Below, piece by piece: positions 34,073-46,421 of a stretch of 64,000 nucleotides of DNA (the stretch's first letter is position 1; each line of letters starts with the position of its first letter). A model generated the notes under the pieces. That model had not been told where the DNA came from and did no database searches. It worked only from the letters and a program-made list of their open reading frames with translations. Source of the DNA: Balaenoptera acutorostrata. Taxonomy: Eukaryota > Chordata > Mammalia > Artiodactyla > Balaenopteridae. The translations under genes and the position numbers were made by a program. The DNA lies in the NCBI RefSeq assembly GCF_949987535.1, contig NC_080079.1, positions 6,204,001 to 6,268,000 of the forward strand. Direction: 5' to 3'.

Positions 34073-36439
34073 TGCAAACCTACAGTCCCATCCACAAGTT
34101 GCAATTCTGTGAATAACAACTATCTTTCTATAAAAAATACATTACCAGAAAAAAAATTACAGAGAAATGGAAATGTGTTAGTCACTTGGAAGGCCAGCTG
34201 TCCACGACTTTTCCTGTTAGTGTTATTCATGTTAAACCATGTAAAGGTTTCTGTATATGTTTGTAATCTTATCTAACAAGATATTCTGAAATTTAATCTC
34301 TAATTCCTAAGGGATGACGATAAGGAGATGAGTGGAACAAGAATCTGGAAGAATATGGGTGGTTGAGTAACCATATCAATAACAGCAGTTATAATCTTCT
34401 AATCAGTAAATAATCTGGAGTAATATAAACTTCGAAAGTTTTGCAAAAATGTTAGGGAGCCATAAAAGAAATTATATTTTAGTAACCAATTGCTATGTGA
34501 GTCAGTATTATTAGACTGGAAGCAATCGTATTTTATATGGAGTTTATTAGTGGTGGACAAGAGCCTGGAAAAAATCCTCACTATCAATATCATCTCAAAT
34601 CTGAGAAAATAATATCTCAAGTGCACAGATGCATGTTGATCTCTTCTTTGAGAATTGTCTCTTAAATGATCCTTTTAATGTTGTCTCACATAAATATCTG
34701 ACCTCAAACTGAGTTATTATAGTTGGCATAATCTGTGCTATAATGTGGCTCAGATTGTAAGAAAAGAAATAATGCATCATTATTTCTTTCTTAGGAAATC
34801 AAAAGTATGTCAACTCTGCTAATATTCTTGAAGTCATGCAGCGTTCCCTTACGCGGACAAAGAGGCTTAACAACCCTCTCTCCTTTTTCTGTGTCCTTTT
34901 CTCTCCTCTTTTTCTCCAAGCTTTCAAATTCAAGGTCACAGAAGGTCCATCTGAAGTGACTCCCAGTTCATGTTCTTAATCCTTGTTTTCCTTCTTTCAT
35001 ATCTTCAGAGAATTGTAAAGCCTTCAGGAGAAAGAAAACCCACATCCGTAACACACTTAGAATTTAGCGTGCTTCTTGCTTGTGTTTTGTTCTGTTTTCC
35101 TTTAAATGATGGTATTAGCCAGATAATCTTGTCATTATCTAATATTTGGTCTTAGCAGATACAAACATTCTGTAATAGAAAACAGTATTTTTTGACAGGA
35201 GACAGTTAGTGTCTTTGTCAACATTTGATATGAATACACGTGTTCTGGAAGCAGGAGACTGTTTCTCTATACTCATGTGATGTTGTGATTAACTTAATTC
35301 CCTGGCCGAGTGTTAAGGAGTCAACTCTTTTCCTTTAATGCTTGTGTTCGAAATGTTTTCAAAGTAGGATTAGTCCATATTCCTAGACCAGGTAGGAGAA
35401 TGTCCCAACTGAGTATAATTTAATGGTTTGTTGTTGTTATGGAACTTAGGGTCTTGAAATCTTCTCCGGTGTGTATGGCAAATATTTTTTGAAAGGGGTA
35501 AGAAAGAAATTCAGTGTCTGTAGACTAGTTCTAGAGACTAGTGGTCTTAACTTGCAGAATGACCTTGTTTTCTTATAGTCTATTTTCACCCATAAAGAAA
35601 ATTTAACAACAACACACTGTCAGAGATTTCTGAGGTCCAGTTATTTGAGCTTAGGTTAGGCCCAGCTTTGCTGTATTCAAGGTAACTTGTTTCGATGCTG
35701 CTAGAAAAAACAATAGGCATTTCTCCAGACACATGAAGTCTTGCTGGGAAGGCTGGATTACAGCCTTCCCTCAAAGATTTTTAGACTATGATGTGTTATT
35801 TTCTTTTAATGTGGATGAGTGTATGTATTAGTGTACATTATTGGAATGTACCCAGATCCCAGAGATGTTTTTGCTCATTAAACTGATCATCTGGTGACCA
35901 GACTATCTCAAATTTTGTTAAAGTATCAACAACAATAAAAAAGAATATCACCACAATACACTGATCAGCGTTTCCCAAGCAGTAACATGTTGTGCATTCT
36001 CTAGGCCTGACACAGAGAGTCATAAAGTGATGGGAGGGCAGAGATGATACAAGGAGTTTACAAAATCTGAGACAGGGTATCCTAGCCTGGGTTTTGTCTT
36101 CACTTCTGGAAAATACAGCGTGAGTTTGCATTTCACCTACCCGATGCCAGGTGTCCACTTGATCTATGGAAGCCTATCCCTTGCAAAAGGACTTTCTACG
36201 TGAAAGACATGTTTAACAAATGTGCTGATCCTGAATTGCTGTGGATTGAGCTGAGCGTCAAGAAATAGTAACAGATCAGTGGATGTGGGTGGTCTCATTC
36301 ATTACAGGTTTTATAGCTTTTACTAACATTAAATTAAATCTTTAGCCATCCTATATAAAGTAGGTTCTTGTACCTAAACTAGTGAAACTTAAGAGGAATA
36401 AAGTTGGCTCAGAGTACATAGAGGTGTTTTTTTTTTTTT
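34073..36439. other. AT-rich repeat-poor interval, nothing recognised
   Basis: About 2.4 kb with no repeat or gene that I recognise. A T14 run near 36427-36440 closes it. Confidence 0.45.
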
Positions 36440-36975
36440 TTCTATAGAGTCAGAATTCTTCTGGTTGTAAGTGACAGAAAACCCACTCAAGCTGCTTAAT
36501 GAAAACAGAAGGAAGTTTTTGCACCACATAACTGGGAAGCAAGATACAACTTGCTTCAGGCATGGTTGGAACCAAGGCCTCAGAATATCATCAGGGCCCT
36601 GTTTCTCTGGCTGTCTCTTGGTTCAGGCTCTCTTGCCACGATGGTCACGAAGGCCATCGGCATTCCCAGACTCAAGGTCTCAGCTTTGGAGCAGCAGGTG
36701 AAAGATACCATCTCTCCCAGGAGCCAGCAGCAAAGGCTTGCCATGGTGTCCACTTGGCCTGGCTCTCATTCTGTGCCTGTCTCTGAACCAATCACCGTGG
36801 CCACGAAACCGGGGCTATATCTGGGCCAACATGGTTTCCATGCCAATTCATGTGACGATGACTTGGGGTCAGACCTACCTAAGCCACTTAGAACAGGGTG
36901 TCCACAGGAGTGTGGGTTATGTTACCAGCAGAAGGGGGAAGGATTGATGGACACAAAGGTGAAAAAGGATGACTA
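36440..36975 (+). repeat. Ancient interspersed repeat, same family as 30001
   Basis: GTAAGTGACAGAAAACCCAC and TCAAGC open it, TTCAGGCATGGTTGGAACCA follows, and GTCTCTGAACCAATCACCGT comes later. It shares the opening and the 'accaatcac' landmark with 30001-30450. The 141-codon frame at 36551-36976 lies inside it and is fortuitous. Confidence 0.55.
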
Positions 36976-37029
36976 GAACCACAGTGGTGGAAGTGTAAAC
37001 ATAGAATCTGGGTAAGATACATCTAAAAA

Positions 37030-37320
37030 TAGTCAACGAACATTTATTTAAAGTCTATAATACAGAGGCTCTTTCCTAGGAAGTCTAGAAGATTCCAGAA
37101 GTATAAGAAATAGTTCCTGTCCCTTGGGAGCTTGAGTCCTAGTGAATTCATTTAGCCTGTGTTCATGGAGTCCCTGTAATTAATTTACATGTCTGAACAT
37201 ATATTTAACCACACAAGGCACTGTGCTGGGTACTGGTTATACAGTGGTGGTGACTAAAACAGATGGTCCGTCTTTATGGAGTTTGGACTCCTTGGGGGAA
37301 CCTAGAGGGGACTTCCTGTG
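37030..37320. repeat. Possible L2/MIR-related 3' sequence
   Basis: GAACATTTATTTAAAGTC, AAGGCACTGTGCTGGGTACT, GGTTATACAGTGGTGGTGAC and CAGATGGTCC follow the common old repeat phrase order (ageing-LINE 3' UTR). Family uncertain. Confidence 0.35.
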
Positions 37321-37373
37321 CAGGCCACTGATCACAGAGGTGAATCACATGGTCCTACTTTCCAGTTCTAGGC

Positions 37374-37555
37374 CAGTGTTTCTCAGACACCAACATGCAT
37401 CCCCCAAGCGTGGTCCCATGGCTGGCAGCGTCAGCATCACCTGGGAGCTTGTCAGTGCAGATCAGGCTGCAGGAACACTCTGTACGGCTGCATCCGTTTT
37501 CACAAGATGCTCGGGTGATCCACGTGCACATTAAAGTTTAGGAGGCTCTGCTCTA
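37374..37555 (+). mobile_element. hAT-Charlie MITE, MER5/MER58-like
   Basis: CAGTGTTTCTCAGACACC start and AAGTTTAGGAGGCTCTGCTC end form an imperfect inverted repeat. The middle has GGCAGCGTCAGCATCACCTG and GGGTGATCCACGTGCACATT, the recognisable hAT-Charlie layout. Confidence 0.65.
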
Positions 37556-37558
37556 GAT

Positions 37559-38480
37559 CAGTGGTCTTCCAACAGGGACCCCTTGGCCAAATCCACTTGT
37601 TATAAATAAAGTCTATTTGTCCTTAATTTACTATGTTGTGTTAGTTCCAAGGGTACAGCAAAGTGATTCAGTTATACACACACATATATATATGTATATA
37701 CATATATATATACACACACATATACATTCTTTTTCAGATTCTTTTCCAGTATAAATTATTACAAGATAAATAGTATAGTTCCCTGTGCTATACAGTAGGT
37801 CCTTGTTGTTTACCTATTTTATATACAGTAGTGTGTATATGTTAATCCCAAACTCCTAACATCTCTCCCACACACACACACACACTATCCCCTTTGGTGA
37901 CCATAAGTTTGTTTTCTATGTCTGTGAGTCTGTTTCTATTTTGTCAATAAGTTCATTTGTACCCTTTTTTTAGATTCCACATATAAGTGACATCACATGA
38001 CATTGGTCTTTCTCTGTCTGACTTACTTCACTCAGTATGATCATCTCTAGGTCCATCCATGTTGCTGCAAACGGCATTATTTCATTCCTTTTTATGGCTG
38101 AGTAATATTCCATTGTATATATGTGCCACATCTTCTTTATCTGCTCCTCTGTCGATGGACACTTGGGTTGCTTCCATGACTTGACTATTGTAAATAGTGC
38201 TGCTATGAACAATGGGGTGCATGTATCTTTTCAAATTAGAGTTTTATCCAGACATACGCCCAGGACTGGGATTGCAGGATCATATGGTAACTATTTTTAG
38301 TTTTTTAAGGAACCTCCATACCGTTTTATCGAAACACAGCCAGGTCCATTCGCTTATCTGCTGATTGTGGCTGCTTTGACACTACCAGGGCAGGTCGGGC
38401 AGTTGTGACAAAGACTGTGTGGCCTGCAAAGCCTGAACTATTTGCTATCTGGTCATTTACAGAGAAGATTTACTGAGCTC
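37559..38480 (+). mobile_element. hAT-like DNA transposon split by an L1
   Basis: The left part 37559-37619 (CAGTGGTCTTCCAACAGGGA, GGCCAAATCCACTTG, ATAAATAAAGT) and the right part 38323-38480 (TTTTATCGAAACACAGCC, GTGACAAAGACTGTGTGGCC, TTACTATCT-like TTTGCTATCTGGTCATTTAC) together spell one hAT-type element. A second copy in the opposite orientation lies at 50282-50482. The family name is not certain. Confidence 0.7.
37620..38322 (-). mobile_element. 5'-truncated L1, antisense, nested in the hAT-like element
   Basis: GTTGTGTTAGTTCCAAGGGT, CCCTGTGCTATACAGTAGGT, AGATTCCACATATAAGTGAC, GCTGAGTAATATTCCATTG and GAACCTCCATACC are the L1 3' UTR and the ORF2 C-terminal end in antisense. The ORF2 end is readable at 37970-38212 (minus) with the usual stop. 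A mixed (CA)/(TA) tract lies at 37675-37728 and (CA)n at 37870-37885. Its TSD has decayed. Confidence 0.9.
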
Positions 38481-41389
38481 TGTTCTCGTAGGTAAGATAA
38501 ACTCGGAAGCAGGGCCAACTTCATGGGTGTGCCAACCGACGGGTCACATAAGCCCCACCCTGGTTTAATGCTTGATGTCACTGTCTAGAAATTGTTAATA
38601 ATTTGTGAACAAGGGCACCACGTTCTCCTTTGCACTGGGAACCACAAGTTTTGTAGCTGGTCCTGCCAGTAAGCAAAATTCATGTTGGCACAGAGAGTCG
38701 AGGCCACCCGTGTGCCCAGGGCACCAGGGAAGGAGTGATTAGCCTGGCCTCGGGGTCAGACAAGCCTCCCTCAAATTGCTCACTGACCCCGCCTTGAGGG
38801 ATGAGATGGATTTTCCAGAGGGCCCTCGCCCGTGGAGACAGAACCTGAAGCAGTTATCTGCTTTCCAGCGTGAGTAATAAAGTACCCAACCCGACGTGGC
38901 CTCGACAGTGAGGAGTGTATGATCTCATGTAAACTGTCTTCCTGAGCGGGCTCTGGGGCTCCCCTCGTGGTCACAGGTGATACTACACACACCTGCGCAT
39001 CACACCTTCACCCAACAGTGTCTCCAAAAGGCCACTTGTTTTCTCCCTTGCGTTGCTCTTTCCATTAGGGAAGAAAACCTTTCCAGAAAGCTCCCCAGCA
39101 GACCCCTTGACCAGGGTTGGATCACAGACGCAGGAAGACTGGCCATTTCCAGCCTCAGTGACCGGAGGTAGCCAGAAGCACAGGGACGGCTAGAGGCTGG
39201 GCAGCCAAGCCGTCCGTCACAGGCTGTGTGGCAGTGGCTGCTTCTTTTGCAAAAAAATCTCTTTGTACAATTTCTTCACCTCCTGCGTAAACTCCTGGGG
39301 GCACCAAAAAGATGACTTGGTTCACCAAAGAAATCTGACTTACTCGATTTTTCCAAGAACGCATCTACCACGGAAAGGAAAGTCCATAAGGAACGGCGAG
39401 GCTCCCAAGAGAAGGTGGGGGTGGAGCTCAGTGGGTCATACCCCCCTGTCACCCAAAGTTATACAACTTTTGTTTAGTGTTGCTGAGGAATCTGTGGGAG
39501 TAGGTGGGGAAAATGTACCTAGAAAGATACTTGGCCAGATCCTGTCGTATAAGTAAAGGATATTCAGGGTACATTTGTGAAGCATGATTTCTTGTCTAAA
39601 GATTGAATGGCTCTTCAGTAAAATGGTATTTGATGCATTGATAGAGTTTTATGCCCAAATCATTTTTCTCACTGACTTCTGTGTTTCCGCATGTTTATGT
39701 TTCTATATTTGTTCAAAAAAGAACGCCTGAAATCTGTAAAACATAATTTTTCTTGGCTGAAACACCTACATTCCATACAGGAATTCCACTATACTTGCTT
39801 TTTATAAAATAAAGTTAAAACGTCTGTTGCGGTATTTACCTTAAGTACGATTTTAGTTACAATTGAACCGAGGTAGTTTTTTTTCTCCTTCAACCTGTAA
39901 TTCTTTCAAATAGAGGTTGGTAAGATGGCATACATCATTAATATACAATACATATCAAAGAAAGAATGCTTTCTAGTTCCTTATAGAAAATCACTACTGT
40001 GATTCCTACGGATTAAATAAAATTCATACTCTTGTTAGGTATTAAAGTAAGAAACTTTCAATTTAGAAATGAATGTTCTACATGGTTTTTACCATATTAA
40101 CATCCCACTTGTAAATATCTCCATACTTCTGTTCTCCTTGCGAATGCCTCCCCTGATTAAAGTTACGTCCTGTTGAATGCCTACACTATCACAGAAAATG
40201 TCTATTCAAAGATGTCACAGTAAAAAAAAACAGTTCAACTAAGATGTTTGGAAGTTGTAATTTTCTGTGGCACATTTGAAAGGAGTCAGTACAAAAGTTT
40301 ATACATAATTCCCCTATATTGTACTATCTGCAACCATGTGAAATCAAAGAAAAATGTCTTGAGTGGAGACATGTTTTTCTTTTCAGTTTGAGGACTGAGT
40401 CTCAATTTGACCTTTGGGAAAATGTCAGAACAGCATTTCAGAGACACCTAGGTATGTGAACCTCCAGTAATTTGGGAACCTCATGAAGCCACTTGAATTC
40501 TGTAGACACTCAGAGTTGATGAGAATTCTGCTGAAGCAAAGTGCTTTTTGCCCCTTGGCCACAGCCAAATTGCATGTTGTGAGCAGCTTGTATTTTTAGT
40601 TGAAGGTTTTCATTTGGAGTTCAACTGCAATTTTACTTTCATTGTCATCTTAAATCTGTAATTTTGTGAGAAAGTTTTTAAAGATAGCTTTTCTCCTCTC
40701 CAGCAATTATTCTGACTGGAGAGTGACCTTTATTCTCTTCTGGTTAAAAAAGACAGAGAAAGAGGGAAGAAGAAATAGAACACTTTTGGGGTTTTTCAAG
40801 CCCTCGGATTATGGGGTAAAACACCTCAAAATGGAAAAGGAAGATTTTCAGACTTCACAATGTCATTGGATAGTCATTAAATTCATACCAAATTATAGTT
40901 CAGAGAACTTAAGGGCAGACCGAAAGAGGTAAAAGTGGCAATAATCAGAAAGGCCAAAATCTGGAATCCATTAACTGAAAACAAATTACCAACAATTATG
41001 GCATGCCTTGTTTATTTTTCTAAAGATCTTGAAATAAAGCAAAAGTTCTCCACAGGTACTAACAGCTATAAACCCATGTGAACGCATTTTGGAGCCTGAT
41101 TTCTCCACATGGGGTAGATCTCTAGCCACAGTGAAAGAACAGCTCAGCAGAGCCGTTTGGAAGTTGTGATTTACCCTGGCACGTTTCAAGAGGGGGCGAG
41201 GGGAGTGGGGAGTCCAGGAGGCCTGGCCTCTGGTGCTTCTACCCGTATGACTTGTGCACTTTTCCACTGCACGTGTTCTGTCCTTACAATACAGAGGGCC
41301 AACCTTCTTCTCCCGGACATCCTGCATGTTAAGTACATAATCCCTAAACCAACATACTGCTTCCGCACCTAACAGGTCTCTACCCAGGG
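38481..41389. other. Longest interval without a recognised repeat
   Basis: 2.9 kb in which I recognise no transposon. The part 39540-41100 is AT-rich and looks free of repeats. A possible short exon-like signal lies at 39217-39294 on the minus strand (see findings). No complete gene is supported. Confidence 0.45.
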
Positions 41390-42460
41390 CCCCGGCCCAG
41401 CTCGCAGAATAGCATCCCCTCCCTCCTGGTCTGTCTTCACATCAGTGGAAGCCCCGGGGCTCTCTGGATCTTTACTTCTTTCGCTCTCCTTTTCTCCGCA
41501 CAGCTTCTACGGCTCCCAGTCCTTGTCGATTTGCTGGGAGAACCGTTTCTCAGCTCTGCCCACTGTCACCACCACCATCATCTCTGGGTCTTATGTCCGG
41601 TTCCCCGATCTGCTTCACCTTGCATAGCCCCCCAGTTATTCCTTTCCGGGGGCTGGCATGACAAAGTACCACACATTGGTACTTTGCTAAAAATAACAGA
41701 AATGTATTCTCTCATCGTTCAGGGGGTCAGTAGTCTACAGTCAAGGACTTCTGACTTCCAGGAGGGCTGTGTTCCCTCTAAAGCCTGTGGGGAAGAATCC
41801 TTGCCAGCCTCCTCCTGCCTCGGAGGGTTGCTGGTGGCCCTTCGTGGTCCTCGGCTAGCAGCCGCAGCCCTCCAGTGTCCGCTCATCGGCACACGGGCTT
41901 CTTCCCTGTGTCTCTGTTTCTTCACATGATTCTCCTCTGCGTGTCTGCGCCCAAATCCCCGTCTCCTTATATGGACACCAGTCACTGGATCGGGCCACCC
42001 TACTCCCTATGACCTCCTCTTAACTTGACTACATCTGCAAAGACCCTGTTCCAGATAAGATCACCATCACGGGTACCGGGGGTTAGGACTTGAATACATC
42101 CTTTTGTGGGGGACACAGTTCAACCTACAGCATCATGTTGTTCTTTCTCAGAATTCCCCTTGCCTACCACTCCATTGCTCAGAAACCTTCTTTCCCGTGG
42201 GAGAAATTCTGACTGCTTTAGCTGGGTGCTCATACTCTTTCCCAGTCTGGCCAAGCCCACCTTTCTAGTCTTAACCTCTCATCAACCCAGATTTAAGAGC
42301 CCTGTGCCCTGCCCAGACAGATCTACTTATGGTCTCCAGAACATTCCATATGCATTTACAGTATCTGTGTTTCTGCTCACAGCATCCCTCTTGTCTTGAG
42401 TTAACTGCTGTCACCATCCTTCCCGCTGTTGATGGATTGTGTAGATGTGTGTGGAAGACC
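41390..42460 (+). repeat. Ancient L2 fragment split by an MLT1 LTR
   Basis: CCACTGTCACCACCACCATC before the LTR and TTAACTGCTGTCACCATCCT after it resemble the L2 'ccaccatcatctctcacc' block. C/T-rich on both sides. Weak but consistent with the L2 sequence nearby. Confidence 0.35.
41632..42132 (-). mobile_element. MLT1-type (MaLR) LTR, antisense
   Basis: The reverse complement opens with TGCTGTAGGTTGAACTGTGT and GTCCCCCACAAAAGGATGTA, then AAGTCCTAACCCCCGGTACC, GGGTCTTTGCAGATGTAGTC, GGTGTCCATATAAGGAGACG and the mirrored tail. This is the MLT1A-type MaLR LTR. About 500 bp, near-complete, solitary. Confidence 0.9.
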
Positions 42461-42950
42461 CCATCCGTGTATCATATGCGGGCCTATCAAATGCCTGCGT
42501 TTAGTGCTAGGATTGGCTAGTGAAACTTCTGTGCTTACTAGCCAACTGTTGGACCAAAAAGTGTTCCTTTGATCAGACAGTCACTGCCTATGTTTGTTAA
42601 TAGAACAAACCTTAATTCTTGTTTCATGATCATGTACCATCTCAATTAGCTAGAGTGAGAAGGGCATAACTTATTTTAAAAGAATGCTTCTTGTTGGGTT
42701 CCATTATCAGGGAATATTACTGACATGTAGGGACGCTTAACGTTAATTTTTTCTGTATTTTTTTATAATTTAAAATACTCGTATTTTTCTGATTTAATGA
42801 AAAATACCTCATGGAAGTCTAAAAATGAACACTTGGTTTCATTTAGACGTATTGGTCACATGAAACGTACAAGCCCTAGTACATTTATGAAGCTTCACAT
42901 CAGCACAGGGTTGGATGATACTTAAGACACATTTTGCTGATAACAGCCTT
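42461..42950. other. No recognisable feature
   Basis: AT-rich unclassified sequence up to the L1 TSD. Confidence 0.5.
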
Positions 42951-42965
42951 GAACAGAGGTTTTCT

Positions 42966-43244
42966 TTCTTTCTTTCTTTTTTAATTGGAGTATAGTTGAT
43001 TTACAATGTTGTGTTAGTTTCAGGTGTACAGCACAATGATTCAGTTATACATATATCTACACATATATATGTATATATATCTATTCTTTTTCCGATTCTT
43101 TTCCCTTATAGGTTATTACAAAATATTGAGTGTAGTTCCCTGTGCTATACAGTAGGTCCTTGTTGGTTCTCTATTTTATATATAGTAGTGTGTATATCTT
43201 ACTCCCAAACTCCTCATTTATCCCTCCCCCCGCTGCTTTCCCCG
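42966..43244 (-). mobile_element. Short L1 3' UTR insertion, antisense
   Basis: A (TTTC)n start (a patterned poly-A in reverse), then AATTGGAGTATAGTTGATTT, GTGTAGTTCCCTGTGCTATA. Flanks GAACAGAGGTTTTCT (42951-42965) and GAACAGAGATTTTCT (43245-43259) form a 15-bp TSD with one mismatch. A (TA)n-rich stretch lies near 43055-43080. Only about 280 bp were inserted. Confidence 0.93.
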
Positions 43245-43259
43245 GAACAGAGATTTTCT

Positions 43260-44939
43260 GTGGTGGATGGTGGGAGCAGGTTGAGGGCAGGACTTAAGTG
43301 GACCCTCCCTGGCATACAGTGGGCACCAGAGACATGATGGCGGGGTACCACCTGGGGTTCACTGGCAGCCGAGAGGGCTGTTAACTGGACCATTTGTTGC
43401 ATCACGGATGGTCATTAAGGATTGGCCAGCTGCCCTCAGACCTGCAATGACGCAGGCACAAGCAGATTGGATTGTTGGTGTGACTCTGACCGGGGTTGTT
43501 TCAGCAGCGAGGTTACCTCTGCTTTTCTCAATGGCAGTGGGGAGCAGGTTGCGTTTACCAGCATCGCTGGATCGCCTCGCCTCCCCTCGCCTCCCCGACA
43601 TCATCTGGGTCCTTGAAATCACTTTTTCTTACATGAGTGAATCATCCAGAGAATTGCCCCAAACCAGACCTCCATGTGGTTAGTCTAAGTACATGAGGGC
43701 CCTCAACCTGGGAAGGAGTTTTACAAGCGAGGCTGAGGATTTGACTGCATGACACCCCGTCTTCCTGGAGGAGGCAAGTTCAAACGCTCACCATGAAGAG
43801 GGCCAGGCCCCCCTTTTGGAGAAGTCTGGAGTCTGCAGACCTTCTCCTCAAGCCTCCTCCTTTGCTCTTTGATATCAGATATGTGGTAATAAAATGGGAC
43901 ATATTTTTGATATATTGGGAAAAGTCATTTCTTCCCCTCTTGAAAAATGCGCTCCTCTTTTCTCACCACAGCTGGGCGTTTCGAATGTGAATAAATCGCC
44001 AGGAATTTGGCCGTAACATTATATTCATAAATACACATGAAATTTGGTGGGGTTTAAAGAAAAATAGAATTGAAAGAGCATATTGTCAGGTTTAAGCCCA
44101 GACGTACCTTGAGAGGAGAAACGAGTTTGTTTCTTATGGGTTGTTCATTTGCTTTGCAAGGACGGATGCCAGGCACTCAGCCCTAAGACAGAGGCAGAGA
44201 CACCCGGTACCCACAGCTTCAGGGGGCCGGCGGGGCCTGGGCGGGGAACTCTCTGGTCTTCAGGCCCCGAAACAGAAGCCACAGGACTAATATTCAGCAA
44301 AGAGGCTGCGCTGGCCCTGGCTGCACATTTTACATCCTCAGACCAGATGGCAAATATTTCCTTTCAAAAACCAGTGAAACCCAGAACATCTGGCCCCTCC
44401 CAGTGTCTCCTTTTCAGCGGCTGGGAACAGACCAGCCGGTGGGAGATGGAGCTCACCGGGACCCTTCTGGTCCTTCTCCTGCTCATATAAATTCTGTCAT
44501 CTGACACTTCATTAGACCTCTCTCCAGGGAGTGTGACTTCTCGTCAGCCGTGGCAGAGTTGAGATTAATTCTCTGAAATGTGTCTCTTGACACTGGACGT
44601 CATGTGGCATCTACCAGCAGCGACTCAACCCTCTCCCATCCCCCGTTTGCAGATTCTATGCGCAGAGACTCGCCAGGGAGGCTGCAGAGCCATCTGAGAT
44701 CATTCCCCGTCACGGCCATTGGTCTTGACTGCAGGCCGGCCCCATCCCGTGCGGGGATGCTTCATGCACTTCTGCGTGTTTCTTACGAATCAGTGATGTC
44801 ATATTTGAACGTGTGGCAGGCTGCGAGTGCCGTGAACTGCACATTGAATCCCCAGCCCCTTCTCCACCCGCTCCTGTAGCTTGTGGAAGGTGATGTCGCC
44901 TGATGCATGGCAGAGAACTTGGAGGACTTCCAGGTGCCC
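43260..44939. other. No recognisable feature
   Basis: 1.7 kb of unclassified sequence. Frames such as 44149-44490 (plus) carry no domain. Confidence 0.45.
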
Positions 44940-45490
44940 ACCCTCTTCCCGGGCGCCCAGACTCCTGAGAATTTTCCTCCATTTGCATCCTTCCTGCCTC
45001 CCGAAGACATTGCCACCACACGGCCTCTCTCTGTAACTTCTGCCACCGGAAGCATCCCTCCCATCCGCCTCCAGATGTGCAGGTGTCACCCTTTCCCTTA
45101 CCCCACCCACACCCCCGGGCCGGCTCTTGCCAGCCCACTCTGGAAACTGCCCACCTTAAGGCTGCTAATCGTCCGTGCTGCCCTAACCACCTGTTTCAAG
45201 TGAACCCTAGAGCCGCCTGGTGATTCTGCTGTGTTTCCCAGTTCCTTTCACGCTCCTCTTTCCTCAGACGTGCACAAGTCCCATCTCCTGGTCTACCCTT
45301 GCCTGTGTCGACATCCAGAAGCTCTGCTGCTGTAGTTTCTGGCACTACCTGTGTCCCAACCCCATCCTCTCTCACCTGCACCAGAACGTGGATCCTGTGG
45401 TCCCCCCTCCCCACTCTCCCCGGCATCCTCAGGTTTGGCTTCTGTCCTGGGCAACTCTGGGTCAATGAAGCTCTGATATCCCTCATCTTC
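44940..45490 (+). repeat. Possible L2 fragment
   Basis: C/T-rich; CCATCCTCTCTCACCTGCAC near 45361 resembles the L2 'accatcatctctcacctgga' block. Weak, but it adjoins clear L2 downstream. Confidence 0.35.
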
Positions 45491-45505
45491 AGAGGTGAAG
45501 CCTCC

Positions 45506-45645
45506 CTACAACAGGGCCCTACTGCATAGCACAGGAAACTATATTCAATATCTTGTCATAACCTGTAATGGAAAAGAATCTGAAAACGAAACAGGTATAC
45601 CTGAAACGCTGTATACATCAACTATACTTCAATTTAAAAACAAGA
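45506..45645 (+). mobile_element. Very short L1 3' end insertion
   Basis: GCATAGCACAGGAAACTATA, TTCAATATCTTGTCATAACC, GAAACGCTGTATACATCAAC and TATACTTCAATTTAAAAACA give the sense L1 3' UTR with an internal loss. Flanks TGAAGCCTCC (45496-45505) and TGAAACCTCC (45646-45655) are a possible 10-bp TSD with one mismatch. Confidence 0.8.
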
Positions 45646-45852
45646 TGAAACCTCCTTTCCCGTCACATCCATGTCAGCAGTTGCTCCCATGTAGAACATC
45701 ACTCCTGGGTTTGTCCCCAGTCCTTGATATCGTCAATTCCTTTCCTCCTTTTCTCTTTTGCTCTCATCGTTCTACCAAAACAGCTCTTACTCAGTCACTG
45801 ATAACCTCTGAGTGGCCAAATTCAAAGGTCAGTGCTCAGTCCTGACCTTCTT

Positions 45853-45988
45853 TGCTTGTTTGTTTGTTGTTTATTTTTTGGCTGCACCGAGTGGCACGTG
45901 GGATCTCGGTCCCCTGACCAGGGATCGAACCTGTGCCCCCTGCATTGGAAGTGTGGAGTCCTAACCACTGGACCTCCAGGGAACTCCC
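45853..45988 (-). mobile_element. Short CHR-type SINE, antisense, inside L2
   Basis: A T-rich start, GGCTGCACCGAGTGGCACGT, GACCAGGGATCGAACCTGTG and ACCTCCAGGGAACTCCC give the reverse complement of the short CHR SINE. A perfect 16-bp TSD, CAGTCCTGACCTTCTT, lies at 45837-45852 and 45989-46004. Confidence 0.95.
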
Positions 45989-46421
45989 CAGTCCTGACCT
46001 TCTTAACTGTGATTCAGAAACTTTATCTGCTTGGCATCTTGGTTCAGCGCCTACTGCCCTGGCCACTCCTTTTCAGACCCCTGCTCATTCTTCCTTTTCT
46101 CCCAGACCCACGCCCCCCCATGTTGGAGCATCCCACGGCTCAGTCCCCAGGCCTCTTCTCCTTGGTTTATATGCTCACTCCTCATTCAGTCACGTGTCAT
46201 AGTCAGGAATCATAGCTGATACCTCCAGCTATACACCTGACTCTCTGGTTGACGTGTCCAGTGACCTACTGGGCATTTCCACTTGTACCAGGAGAGGGCA
46301 TCTCTAATTTCATATGTCCAAGATGGAATTCTTCCTTTCTCCTTTCTTCTCCATCTCAGTAAAAAGCAGTTCTCTTTATCTAGTCACCAAGGCCAACGTT
46401 TTGGAAACATTCTTGACTTTT

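Noticed and set aside
36551..36976. 141-codon plus frame
   Set aside because: Lies inside an ancient interspersed repeat.
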